A stretch of 64,000 bases of DNA from Mesorhizobium sp. M4B.F.Ca.ET.058.02.1.1 (GTDB lineage: Bacteria; Pseudomonadota; Alphaproteobacteria; Rhizobiales; Rhizobiaceae). The stretch is from NCBI RefSeq assembly GCF_003952505.1, contig NZ_CP034450.1, positions 496,001 through 560,000 on the forward strand. Reading direction: 5' to 3'. The stretch's first letter is position 1. Every line of letters starts with the position of its first letter. Positions 1 through 10,753 of this stretch are shown in pieces. The notes under the pieces were generated by a model, which saw only the letters and a list, made by a program, of their open reading frames with translations, was not told where the DNA came from and did no database searches. Position numbers and translations under genes: made by a program.

Positions 1-1
1 G

Positions 2-169
2 TTGCGCGTCTTTTCCGACGAGATGCGGCACAAGCGCATGTCGCTGGCCGAGGAGAAGGCGCATGCCCTGCCAGCCAAGATGTCGGTGCCGGTGACGGTA
101 TGCATCCTGCCGGTGGTGCTGATGATCGCCATCATCCCGATCATCGTAAAGATGACGACCGCGCACTGA
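2..169 (+). CDS. tadC: TadC-like type II secretion F-domain protein, C-terminal end
   Basis: Only the last 55 codons are in the window; the gene starts upstream. The visible tail has a charged stretch (LRVFSDEMRHKR, then AEEKAHALPAKMSVP) followed by one hydrophobic segment (VCILPVVLMIAIIPIIV) and a short end. This is the usual C-terminal pattern of TadC/T2SSF inner-membrane proteins, which form the platform of the Tad/Flp pilus assembly machine with TadB. A TadD-like lipoprotein gene follows on the same strand, which fits the end of a tad locus. The call rests on a short tail plus context, so the family is likely but not proven. Confidence 0.6.
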   Translation: MRVFSDEMRHKRMSLAEEKAHALPAKMSVPVTVCILPVVLMIAIIPIIVKMTTAH

Positions 170-305
170 ACCCACGGCAACGCTGGTTAACGCATCCTTT
201 GCGCGCAACCGAAATTTAGGGGCATTTCAGCACCGAAGCTTAATCGCTGCTGTGTACAGTGCTCCCTGAAGAACGACCCGGCAAATCGGGCGATGGGGCA
301 GGGGC

Positions 306-782
306 ATGCGTCACAGACATCCCGCGGCAATGGCCGCATTGGCAGCCGTCTTGATGATCACCGGTTGCACGACCAGCAGTAACAGCGTCGACACGACCAA
401 GACCACCGCGATCCAGCCAGCGTCCAAGGATGTCAGCGCTTCCGACCTGGCGGAGGGCAAGGCGCAGTTCCGCGAGGCGAATTACGGCCTTGCCGAAAAG
501 CATTTCCGCAAGGCCGTCGAGCTCAAGGCCGACAATGCCGAAGCCTGGATGGGGCTGGCCGCTTCCTATGACGAGCTCGGCCGTTTCGACTTCGCCGACC
601 GCGCCTATGACCAGCTCTTGAAGGTCGCCGGCCGCAAGCCGCAGATCGTCAACAACATGGGATATTCGCAACTGCTGCGCGGCAACAGGACGAAGGCAAG
701 GGTTTTGCTGCTCGAGGCCAAGGCCCACATGGCCGATCCGACCGTGGTCGACGCCAACCTCGCGCTGCTGAACAAGAGCTAG
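306..782 (+). CDS. tadD: TPR lipoprotein, TadD-like
   Basis: A 158-residue protein with an N-terminal signal ending in a lipobox (MITG-C, Cys21), so it is predicted to be a lipidated periplasmic or outer-membrane protein. After a Ser/Thr-rich linker, residues about 45-155 form tetratricopeptide-type helices (for example YGLAEKHFRKAVEL, AEAWMGLAASYDELGR and NNMGYSQLLRG). TadD proteins of this type support secretin or pilus assembly in Tad systems. A purine-rich stretch (gatggggcagggg) directly precedes the ATG. It lies 136 bases after the tadC end on the same strand, so co-transcription is possible. The exact role is inferred from family and neighbour. Confidence 0.7.
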   Translation: MRHRHPAAMAALAAVLMITGCTTSSNSVDTTKTTAIQPASKDVSASDLAEGKAQFREANYGLAEKHFRKAVELKADNAEAWMGLAASYDELGRFDFADRAYDQLLKVAGRKPQIVNNMGYSQLLRGNRTKARVLLLEAKAHMADPTVVDANLALLNKS

Positions 783-1183
783 AGGGCTTTCGCGCCTAGA
801 CTGAATCGTTCCGCCCGAATCGACTTAGTCGCTGCGAGACGAGACAATTTCAACCGGCACTATTTCCTGTTTGTCGATTTGCAAAAGACAATTCGACGGA
901 TGCGGCTTCCTGCTGGCGGACGCCGCTTTGTCAGCCGCATGCGCGATGCACAACATCGGGCATGCGGCCTCTTTCGCACGGGTCGCGTCGCGATCGTCGA
1001 CAGAACTGTTTCAATATAAACCAGAACGTCTCTAGTCTTCGCGCGTGCCCTTCATAGTAGTGGACGCTTTGTAAACCTTGTCCGAAGGTTGCGTCGAAAG
1101 GTTAGCTGAAAACGGTGTCGGCGGGCCGTCGTTAACCTAGAATGGGGATGCAACCGACGTCTCCCAAGAGGCTGCGCTCAAGA
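783..1183. other. intergenic region with a strong hairpin
   Basis: No convincing gene is seen in these 401 bases. The main structure is a near-perfect inverted repeat at 934-968. Otherwise the region presumably carries the promoter of the downstream diguanylate cyclase gene; I could not fix a promoter with confidence. Confidence 0.5.
934..968. terminator. hairpin with 14-bp arms, possible terminator
   Basis: The arms GCCGCATGCGCGAT (934-947) and ATCGGGCATGCGGC (955-968) pair at 13 of 14 positions around a 7-base loop. It is followed by CTCTTTC, a weak T-rich tract on the plus strand. It could end tad-locus transcription, but the T tract is poor, so a processing or stability element is equally possible. 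Confidence 0.35.
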
Positions 1184-2356
1184 ATGTTGGATTTTAGTTC
1201 GCTCCTGCTCGCGGCGGCGCTGTCGGGCTCGTGCCTCAGCATCACGCTGTTTGCGATCTGGTTCACCGCGCCGCGGGCGCACTTCGTGCTGACGGTGGCG
1301 TGCGGCATGCTCGTGCTTGTCGCGCATGTCGTGCTGTTCTGGCAGTACACAAAGGAGCCCGGCCCTTTGCTGTGCCAGGCTACCCTTGCGCTGCTCAACC
1401 TGGGTTTTTTGGTGATCTGCCTGTCGTCCATGCAGTATCTCAGCGTGCCCGGCTACAAGCGCGTGATTGTGCCGACCCTGCTAGCAATGACCGTTTGCGC
1501 CGCCGTCACCTATTTCGGTTTTGACGGTATCGGCTTCATCCTCACCTATGCGACTGTCACGGCGTTGCTCGTCGTGATCGGTGTGATGTTTTGGATCAAG
1601 GGCGGCGGTCATGATCGCCGGATCCTGCTGGTCGTCTCATTCCTCAGCGGCACCTGTGCGGTGTCCTTCGCACTGTGTGGGTTGGTGCTGGCGATCCGTG
1701 GACAGTGGGTGCTTGGCTTGGCACCCAACAATTGGGCCGAACGGCTGAATTCCGTCGTTGCGGTCGCCTGCATGACCGGTCTCGGCGCGCTGACGCTTTC
1801 GCTGCACCACTTGCAGGCGCAGATCGAATTGAAGGCCGAGACCCTGACCGATCCACTGACGGGGCTGATGAACCGGCGGGCGCTGAACTCGCTCTATGGC
1901 GAGCGCGCCTTCGGACCGTTCATGGCGGTGGTGATGTTCGACCTCGACCATTTCAAGAGGACGAACGACCTGTTCGGCCATCCGGTCGGCGACAAGGTTC
2001 TGTGCCGCTTCGCCGCGATCATCAGGAAGTACGGCAGGAGCGGCGTCGACGCCTTCCGCCTTGGCGGCGAGGAATTCGCGCTGGTCATGTCGCGCATGAC
2101 CGAAGACAAGGCCTTCGATCTTGCCAGCAAGATCGGCGTCGCCTTCGGCGCCGAGGTGGTGCCAACCCCGCGCGGCCCGCTGCGCAGCACTGTCAGCGGC
2201 GGCATCGGCTTCGGCAAGGCCGAAGGCAGCAGCCTCGACGATGTGCTGGCCGAGGCGGACAAGGCACTCTACGCGGCCAAGCATGCCGGACGGAACTGCG
2301 TTCTTGTCCTGGACAAGGTGAGCAAGGCCGACGGGCCGGCCTTGCGTTCCGCTTGA
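1184..2356 (+). CDS. membrane-bound diguanylate cyclase (GGDEF)
   Basis: A 390-residue protein with about six hydrophobic segments in residues 5-210, then a GGDEF domain. The signature is GGEEF at residues 294-298, preceded by FDLDHFKRTND, where the metal-binding Asp lies. It should make cyclic di-GMP from two GTP at the inner membrane. The product-binding I-site is degenerate: the Arg sits nine residues before GGEEF, but the Asp of RxxD is displaced by one position (RSGVD), so feedback inhibition may be lost. The start at MLDFSS is chosen because hydrophobic sequence begins at once; an upstream in-frame ATG at 1142 would add 14 polar residues. The gene is convergent with gcvP, with 13 bases between the stops. 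Confidence 0.85.
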   Translation: MLDFSSLLLAAALSGSCLSITLFAIWFTAPRAHFVLTVACGMLVLVAHVVLFWQYTKEPGPLLCQATLALLNLGFLVICLSSMQYLSVPGYKRVIVPTLLAMTVCAAVTYFGFDGIGFILTYATVTALLVVIGVMFWIKGGGHDRRILLVVSFLSGTCAVSFALCGLVLAIRGQWVLGLAPNNWAERLNSVVAVACMTGLGALTLSLHHLQAQIELKAETLTDPLTGLMNRRALNSLYGERAFGPFMAVVMFDLDHFKRTNDLFGHPVGDKVLCRFAAIIRKYGRSGVDAFRLGGEEFALVMSRMTEDKAFDLASKIGVAFGAEVVPTPRGPLRSTVSGGIGFGKAEGSSLDDVLAEADKALYAAKHAGRNCVLVLDKVSKADGPALRSA

Positions 2357-2369
2357 TCGCTACCGAGCG

Positions 2370-5180
<2,811 letters not shown>

Positions 5181-5196
5181 CGTAACTGTCCTGCTC

Positions 5197-5565
5197 TCAA
5201 CCGATATGGGCCTTGTAGGCAGCTTCATCCAGAAGCCCGTCGAGCTGGCCTTCATTGGCGAGCTTCATCTTCCACAGCCAGCCGTCGCCCGTGGCGGCCG
5301 AATTGACCAGCGACGGATCCGACGACAGCGAGGTGTTGGCCTCGGTGATCTCGCCGTCGGCCGGTGCGTAGACATCCGACGCGGCCTTGACGGATTCGAC
5401 CACGACGGCGGTGTCGCCCTTGGCCAGCTTGCGGCCGACTTCCGGCAGTTCGACGAAGACGAGATCGCCGAGCTGCTCCTGCGCGTAGTCAGTGATGCCA
5501 ACGGTGGCGACGCCGCCTTCGACACGGAGCCATTCGTGGTCTTCGGTGAAATAGGTCTTTGCCAT
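5197..5565 (-). CDS. gcvH: glycine cleavage system H protein
   Basis: A 122-residue lipoyl carrier protein that shuttles the aminomethyl group among the P, T and L proteins. The lipoylation lysine is Lys60 in VESVKAASD, the classic ESVKA motif, and the N-terminal [10 protein letters not shown] is typical. It starts 6 bases after the gcvT stop, so the two genes are translated from one message. The length is normal and nothing is unusual. Confidence 0.97.
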   Translation of the reverse strand: MAKTYFTEDHEWLRVEGGVATVGITDYAQEQLGDLVFVELPEVGRKLAKGDTAVVVESVKAASDVYAPADGEITEANTSLSSDPSLVNSAATGDGWLWKMKLANEGQLDGLLDEAAYKAHIG

Positions 5566-5571
5566 CGGGAA

Positions 5572-6672
5572 TTATCCTTTGCGGTAGCGATGAGGTGTGA
5601 AAGGCAAGGGGTTGATATCGATCGGGATTTTCGTCCCGCGCACATCGGCGAAAAGTTTGCTTCCGGGCCTGGCGAGTGCCGTGTTGACGTAGCCCATGGC
5701 GACCGGATGACCGGCCGACGGGCCGAAGCCGCCGGAGGTGACATGGCCAGCCGCATTGCCGGCGGCGTCGAAAAGCGCGGCGCCCGCGCGCACCGGCTGG
5801 CGGCCGTCCGGCTTCAGTCCGACACGTTTCTGCGCCGACCCACGCTCCAGTATGGCGCGCAGAGCGTCGGCGCCGATGAAGTGGCCGGCGGCACGGATAT
5901 CCTTGGGGACGGCCCACATCAATCCGGCGCTGGCCGGATCGAATTCCTCGGTGATGTCCTGGCCATGCAGGCAGAGCCCGGCCTCCAGCCGCAGGCTGTC
6001 GCGGGCGGCGAGGCCGATCCACTGCACGCGCTCGTCGTTGAGCAATGTCGCGACTAGGTCCCGCGCATCCGCTTCCGGCAAGCCGATCTCGAAACCGTCC
6101 TCGCCGGTATAGCCGGAGCGGCTCATGAACCAGTCTTCGCGCGGCTCGATGCCGTGCATGAACAGCAGCGCACCGGTCTCGATGCCGGCGCGGGCAAGGG
6201 CGGCCCAGGCCTCGGGACCCTGGACGGCGAGGAAGACGCGGTCGAGCGCATCCACCTTTGCCTCGAAATCCCCGGCCAGCGCCCGCAGGTGCTTCTCGTC
6301 GACGGCTGCGTTGCCGGCGTTGGCGACGACCATGAAGCGGTCGTCGCCAAGCCTGGTGATGATGAGGTCGTCGATGATGCCGGCGGCCTCGTTGAGGAAG
6401 AAGGTGTATTTCGACTGGGAAATATCGAGCGCGCCGGCATCGAGCGGGCAGGCGCGGTCGAGCAGCGCAATCGCGCCCGGGCCGCTGACCAGGAACAGCT
6501 TCATGTGCGAAATGTCGAACAGCCCGGCATGCTCGCGGGTGTGAAGGTGCTCCTTCATCACGCCGGCCGGATAGGTGAGCGGCATCGACCAGCCGGCGAA
6601 CGCGCCAAAGCGCGCGCCAGCAGCCCTATGCAGATCTTCGAGGGGTAGGTGTTTGGTTTCGTCGCCCGTCAT
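5572..6672 (-). CDS. gcvT: aminomethyltransferase, glycine cleavage T protein
   Basis: A 366-residue GcvT. It releases ammonia from the H-protein aminomethyl group and transfers the carbon to tetrahydrofolate. Family marks include the N-terminal AFAGWSMPLTYPAGV, the DISHM segment and SRSGYTGEDGFEI. The start MTGDETKH is preceded by a GGAGATGAC ribosome-binding sequence in the mRNA sense. It is the first gene of the gcvTHP operon, with 48 bases between its start and the glycine riboswitch that should control it. Confidence 0.96.
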   Translation of the reverse strand: MTGDETKHLPLEDLHRAAGARFGAFAGWSMPLTYPAGVMKEHLHTREHAGLFDISHMKLFLVSGPGAIALLDRACPLDAGALDISQSKYTFFLNEAAGIIDDLIITRLGDDRFMVVANAGNAAVDEKHLRALAGDFEAKVDALDRVFLAVQGPEAWAALARAGIETGALLFMHGIEPREDWFMSRSGYTGEDGFEIGLPEADARDLVATLLNDERVQWIGLAARDSLRLEAGLCLHGQDITEEFDPASAGLMWAVPKDIRAAGHFIGADALRAILERGSAQKRVGLKPDGRQPVRAGAALFDAAGNAAGHVTSGGFGPSAGHPVAMGYVNTALARPGSKLFADVRGTKIPIDINPLPFTPHRYRKG

Positions 6673-6720
6673 GTCATCTCCAGAGTCGCACGCAATCGGC
6701 CGCTGATGGCGACCAGTCCG

Positions 6721-6898
6721 TGCCCCTCTGTCTGAAGCCTGAGAGACTCGCGCCCCGTAACTCTGTCGGCAGCGCTTACACCTTCGGCGCGGGGCGTGAG
6801 CCCCGACTTTCCAGAGTGTCTTTCCCGTCTACGGTTCTTTTGCCTGAGAGATTTCGGGCGATTTCCCCTTCGGCGGCAGCGCTCGCTGCTCTCTCCCG
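6721..6898 (-). promoter_or_regulatory. tandem glycine riboswitch (gcvT motif)
   Basis: Read on the minus strand, the 5' aptamer (about 6838-6898) opens with GGGAGAGAGC and closes with ATCTCTCAGGCAAAAG. The 3' aptamer (about 6721-6837) contains ACTCTGGAAAG and closes with GTCTCTCAGGC. The pair of CTCTCAGGC closures and the linker ACCGTAGACGGGAAAGACACTCTGG are typical of two-aptamer glycine riboswitches. It lies in the leader of gcvT and should turn on gcvTHP when glycine is abundant. No obvious intrinsic terminator is visible in the 48 bases before gcvT, which favours control of translation initiation, but that is an inference. Confidence 0.93.
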
Positions 6899-7097
6899 CA
6901 AACAGGTAGGACTCAAGTGTGAGCCCTCGACTCGTCATCCATAGCTTGTGAACGACACCTTGTCACCTGCCAGCGACATCTTGCTGACAAGTCTTCGCTA
7001 ACCACGCGGTTTGCCGGTTTTTCAAGACACTGCCGATATGTTGCTCCGAAACGACCTTTTTGGGCCCGGCTACAGCCGGCGGCGGACGGGGACGACA

Positions 7098-8099
7098 ATG
7101 GGCGAACTGATCATGAGCGCTCCGGTGGCGGGGCTGACCTCCAAGAACCGCATCACGGCCGAGGACGTGGTGATGCTGCGCCGCGAAGTGTTCGGCGACG
7201 GCATGGTGAGCCGTGGCGAGGCCGAGGCGCTGTTCGCGCTCGACCAGACGACGCGCGACAAATGCCAGGAATGGCCGGCGTTCTTCGTCGAGGCGGTCAC
7301 CGATTACATCGTCCACCAGGAAAAGCCGACGGGTTACATCTCCGAGGACAATGCCAACTGGCTGATCCGGACGATCTCGCGCGACGGCATGGTCGACAGC
7401 CTGACAGAGCTCGAGCTCCTGGTGCATGTGCTGGAGAAGGCCAAATCGTCGCCCAGCCGGCTTTCCGCCTATGCGCTGGAGCAGGTCACGCATGCGGTGG
7501 TCGACGGCAAGGGACCTTTGATGCTGGGCGGCCAACTGGTTCCGGGACTGGTGGCCAAGGCCGAGGTCGATCTGTTGCGCCGCATTCTCTACGCCTATGG
7601 CGGCGACGGCAACATCGCGATCACCCGCGCCGAGGCGGACGTGCTGTTCAGGATCAATGAGAGCACCGCGGCGGCCAGCAACGACCCGTCCTGGAACGAG
7701 CTGTTCGTCAAGGCGATCGCCAATTTCGTCATGTGTTCGGCCGGATACGAGGCGCCGACGCGCGAGGTGGCGCTGCGCCAGGAGAATTTCCTCGATGATG
7801 CCGAGCCCGGAATCGGTGGCTTTTTCGGCCGCATGGTATCGGGCGGCCTCGCCGGCATCATGGGAGCCTACCGCTCGCCTGACGACATCGAGGCCGATTG
7901 GGAAGCCAGGAACCGGGCAGCCGAAGCAATGGCCCGCCGCGCCGAGACGGTCGATGCCGGCGAGGCGAGGTGGCTGGCTGAGCGAATCGGCCCGAACCGG
8001 CCGCTCAGCGAGAACGAGCGCGCGCTGCTGACGCTGATCAAGCATGCGTCGCCGGAAATCCACCCGGCGCTCAAGCCGCTGCTCGACAAGGTTGCTTAG
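7098..8099 (+). CDS. protein of repeated TerB-like helical modules, function unknown
   Basis: A 333-residue soluble protein that I cannot assign to a known function. It has an internal A-B-A-B repeat. Module A occurs near residues 20-70 (MLRREVFGDGMVSRGEAEAL, later WPAFFVEAVTDYIV) and again near 155-215 (LLRRILYAYGGDGNIAITRA, later WNELFVKAIANFVM). Module B occurs near 90-135 (NWLIRTISRDGMVDSLTELE) and near 290-333 (RWLAERIGPNRPLSENERAL). The DG-x-(V/I/M)-x-x-x-E pattern between helices recalls TerB-type and EF-hand-like folds. The start at 7098 follows a GGACGGGGAC stretch; an upstream in-frame ATG at 7011 lacks support. It is divergent from the gcv operon and has no obvious partner gene. 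Confidence 0.7.
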   Translation: MGELIMSAPVAGLTSKNRITAEDVVMLRREVFGDGMVSRGEAEALFALDQTTRDKCQEWPAFFVEAVTDYIVHQEKPTGYISEDNANWLIRTISRDGMVDSLTELELLVHVLEKAKSSPSRLSAYALEQVTHAVVDGKGPLMLGGQLVPGLVAKAEVDLLRRILYAYGGDGNIAITRAEADVLFRINESTAAASNDPSWNELFVKAIANFVMCSAGYEAPTREVALRQENFLDDAEPGIGGFFGRMVSGGLAGIMGAYRSPDDIEADWEARNRAAEAMARRAETVDAGEARWLAERIGPNRPLSENERALLTLIKHASPEIHPALKPLLDKVA

Positions 8100-8106
8100 G
8101 GCCCAT

Positions 8107-8291
8107 TGATATTCAGGTGATGCCGGGGCAAATGGCGGTTTCCCGCGCTTCCGGCCTTCGCCGACCGAAGCGATCGTGAGACGCCGCACAGCCAAGGCTA
8201 CGGCCGGCGTAGGCCGGTGCTCACGTACTTTGAGTACGTTCCGCTCCAGCTTCTCGGAGACCACTATTCTCGGCTCGACCCTGTACGGTCT
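8107..8291. repeat. long palindromic intergenic repeat, copy A (extended loop)
   Basis: This region shares two arms with the element at 51679-51820. The left arm is TTCAG-(G/T)-TGATGCCGG followed by CAAATGGCGGTTTCCC and GCGCTTC. The right arm is CACGT-(A/G)-CTTTGAGTACG, TCCGCTCC, TTCTCGGA and TCGGCTCG. This copy carries about 65 extra bases between the arms with a nested inverted repeat (CGTGAG ... CTCACG). It lies between the convergent stops of the 7.1-8.1 kb gene and the molybdopterin oxidoreductase gene. It resembles the mosaic palindromic elements known from rhizobia, but I cannot name the family. Confidence 0.75.
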
Positions 8292-9083
8292 TCAAATGCC
8301 GCCATACCAGTCGTAGCCGTTGTCCTCCCAATAGCCGCCGCGGCCGCCGCCGATCGCGGCGAAACTGTCGATCAGCTCTATTTTGTAGATGTATTTCGGC
8401 ATCTTGTAGCCGAGCTGGCGCTCGACGCGCACGCGCAGCGGCGCGCCGTTCTCGACCGGCAGCGGCTTGCCGTTGAGGCCGTAGGCGAGGATCGTCTGCG
8501 GGTGGCGGGCGTCGATCAGGTCGATGGTGCCGTAATATTTGATGTCGCCGGAGAGAGACCGGTCGATCGTGTCGAGGCAGTGGAACATGACATAGCTGGC
8601 CTGGGGTTTCACGACCGCCTGGTCGAGAACCAGAGACAGCGGCGTGCCCGTCCATTTGGCGATGCAGCTCCAGCCCTCGACACAGTCGTGGCGGGTGATC
8701 TGGGTGCGGCTCGGCATGTTCTGAAGCTGCTCGCGGGTCAGCGCCAGCGGCTTCTCAACGAGGCCGGAGACTTCAAGGCGCCAGTCGGCGAAGTTGTTGG
8801 CAAGCAGCCCCTTGTAGGTGTCGTCGTCCGGCGCGGTGACGCCGTTCGGCCGCTGCGGCTGGCGGATGTCGGCCTCAGTGAATTCCTGGGCGAGCGCGTC
8901 ACGGCCGGCCAGCAGGCGCTGGGCCCGGTATGTCAGGCCATTGGCGTTTTCGAGGAAGCTGCGCAGGCCACCGCCGACACCGAGACCGCTGTCGAAAGCA
9001 TCGCAGCCGGACAGCGCGATGCCCGACAGGCCGAGACTGGCGGAAGTCAGGAATTTCCTGCGGTTGATCTGAAACTTCGCCAT
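8292..9083 (-). CDS. molybdopterin-dependent oxidoreductase (sulfite oxidase / MsrP-like family)
   Basis: A 263-residue protein with a Tat-type N-terminus (NRRKFLTSASLGLSG) and a possible lipobox at Cys27 (LSGC), so it should be exported folded to the periplasm. The Oxidored_molyb core includes RHDCVEGWSC; Cys134 is the expected molybdenum ligand. It probably works with the cytochrome b encoded immediately upstream: the cytochrome stop (TGA, 9085-9087) lies one base before this ATG (9081-9083). The substrate is unknown; sulfite, methionine sulfoxide or another S/N-oxide are possible. The start MAKFQINRRKF places the twin arginine correctly; a longer reading to 9185 would bury it. Confidence 0.82.
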   Translation of the reverse strand: MAKFQINRRKFLTSASLGLSGIALSGCDAFDSGLGVGGGLRSFLENANGLTYRAQRLLAGRDALAQEFTEADIRQPQRPNGVTAPDDDTYKGLLANNFADWRLEVSGLVEKPLALTREQLQNMPSRTQITRHDCVEGWSCIAKWTGTPLSLVLDQAVVKPQASYVMFHCLDTIDRSLSGDIKYYGTIDLIDARHPQTILAYGLNGKPLPVENGAPLRVRVERQLGYKMPKYIYKIELIDSFAAIGGGRGGYWEDNGYDWYGGI

Positions 9084-9084
9084 C

Positions 9085-9963
9085 TCAGGCGCTCCTCTCG
9101 GGCGAGTTGTCATCATGCGCCGGCGGGTCGGTGCGGTACCAGCCGGTGATGATCGAACGCAATTCGTTGACCGGGCCGGCGGCAAGGATCATCAGCATGT
9201 GGATGATGAAGAAGCCGACGAGCAGCACCATGACGGTGAAATGGATGGTGCGCGCCGTCTGCCTTCCACCGAGCAGGTCGTTGAGGAACGGCAGCACCGC
9301 GTTCATGCTGGGCGACATGGCAAGGCCGGTGATGATCATCAGCGGCAAGAGCACGAACAGCACGCCGCCATAGGCCATCTTCTGCAGCGTGTTGTATTCG
9401 CGCGTGTGATGGAACTTCAGCTTCGCGTGGTCGACGATATCCCGCGGCAGGCGCCGGAGATCGTCGAGGCGCGGAGCGAGATCGCGGCGGACATGGCCAT
9501 TGATCAGGCCGGCGACCAGCCAGACGAGCAGGGTGGCGGAGAGCACCCAGGCGAAGAAGAAATGCACGACGCGGGCCGTGCCGAGATCATAGTAGGAGGG
9601 GATCGTGGCCCAGGAGGGGAAGGCGCGGGATGTCTCCTGACCGGGCGGTCCCGACCAGCCGAGCACGCCCGTCGTGTCGAAACGCCTGCCGAAGACGTCG
9701 GTGTAGCCGCGCGGACCCTGATCGGTGTTCTCGGCGCCGATGGCGAAGACGGTGTTGTTGTAGCCGAAGCCCGATTCCTTGCCGATGTAGAGCTGGGGGC
9801 GGGCATTGAAGATCTGCAGGCCGGAAAGCAGCATGAAGAACAACGCGATCGCCCAGAGCCAGTGGGTCAGCCGCGTCCAGCGCGACTGGCGGTAAATCAG
9901 CGTCATGTCGTTCGATGCGGCTGGCGCATCGGCGGCGGGGTCGCTCCTGGCAACGGTTTCCAT
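9085..9963 (-). CDS. cytochrome b561-type membrane protein
   Basis: A 292-residue integral membrane protein with about four main hydrophobic segments (for example WLWAIALFFMLLSGLQIF, VVHFFFAWVLSATLLVWLVAG, GGVLFVLLPLMIITGLAM and MVLLVGFFIIHMLMILAAG) and His residues suited to b-type haem binding (LTHWLW, VHFFF, IHFTVM, IIHML). It has a long periplasmic-looking loop at about residues 55-125. Its stop codon abuts the start of the molybdopterin oxidoreductase gene, so it is the likely quinone-linked electron carrier for that enzyme. It is not MsrQ, which belongs to the ferric-reductase family. Confidence 0.82.
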   Translation of the reverse strand: METVARSDPAADAPAASNDMTLIYRQSRWTRLTHWLWAIALFFMLLSGLQIFNARPQLYIGKESGFGYNNTVFAIGAENTDQGPRGYTDVFGRRFDTTGVLGWSGPPGQETSRAFPSWATIPSYYDLGTARVVHFFFAWVLSATLLVWLVAGLINGHVRRDLAPRLDDLRRLPRDIVDHAKLKFHHTREYNTLQKMAYGGVLFVLLPLMIITGLAMSPSMNAVLPFLNDLLGGRQTARTIHFTVMVLLVGFFIIHMLMILAAGPVNELRSIITGWYRTDPPAHDDNSPERSA

Positions 9964-10050
9964 CGGCTTTCGTTCTCCCGCAGTTCAGATCTTCGTTCTC
10001 CTTCCAATACGTCGCCGGCCCAAGCGATGTTTCATCCGATCACGGATTTA

Positions 10051-10728
10051 TTACGGTGCGCCGAGGCTGACCGCCAGGTTGACCGCCGCCGCGACGATCA
10101 CCGTGTTGAAGAAGAACGACAGGATAGAATGGATCAGTACCACCTGGCGCATGTGCGAAGTCGTGACGGCAGTGTCGGCGGTCTGCGCGGTCATGCCGAT
10201 GACGGTGGCAAAATAGAGGAAATCCCAGCCCTCGGGCCGCTTGTCGCCGGGGAAGTCGAGACCGCCGACAGGCATCTTCCGCTTGCTGCTGGTGTCGATC
10301 TCGTCGCCGTTCATCCAGTAGACATGCGCGTAGTGGAGCGCCGCCATGGCGTGGATGGTGAACCAGCCGAGCGGTATCGACAGTATGGCGAAGCTGAGCT
10401 CGAATGGATGCGCGGCCTCCTTCTGGTTGATCAGATGGAACAGTGAAACGGTGGCGACACCGACGATGAAGAGCGTAACTGCAAAGATACCCAGTACAGG
10501 GAGGTCGGTAGCGCGCGCGTTCTTGCTGAGATAGTTGCCGGTAAGCCTCGGCATCAAGGCGAGGACCAGAACGATATAGGCGGCAAAGAAGACATTGGCG
10601 CCGATCGAGTAGGCAAGCGGCACGCGCAGGAGCAACGCTAGCAGCAAAGCGACGATGCCAATGGCCGCTGACAACGCGAACTGCATGTGCGGATGCATTG
10701 GCGTTTTGACGGATGTGTCGGCACCCAT
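10051..10728 (-). CDS. DUF1345 membrane protein
   Basis: A 225-residue protein with five hydrophobic segments and the DUF1345 signature near the C-terminus (YFATVIGMTAQTADTAVTT followed by SILSFFFNTVIVAAAVNLA). The re-entrant-looking TAQTADT stretch before a last helix resembles the pore region of simple two-helix ion channels, but no transport role is shown by the sequence. It lies upstream of the cytochrome b gene on the same strand, with an 87-base gap, so a joint transcript is possible but not required. Confidence 0.8.
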   Translation of the reverse strand: MGADTSVKTPMHPHMQFALSAAIGIVALLLALLLRVPLAYSIGANVFFAAYIVLVLALMPRLTGNYLSKNARATDLPVLGIFAVTLFIVGVATVSLFHLINQKEAAHPFELSFAILSIPLGWFTIHAMAALHYAHVYWMNGDEIDTSSKRKMPVGGLDFPGDKRPEGWDFLYFATVIGMTAQTADTAVTTSHMRQVVLIHSILSFFFNTVIVAAAVNLAVSLGAP

Positions 10729-10753
10729 GGCCCGGCCTCTAAAGGCGTTCGGA

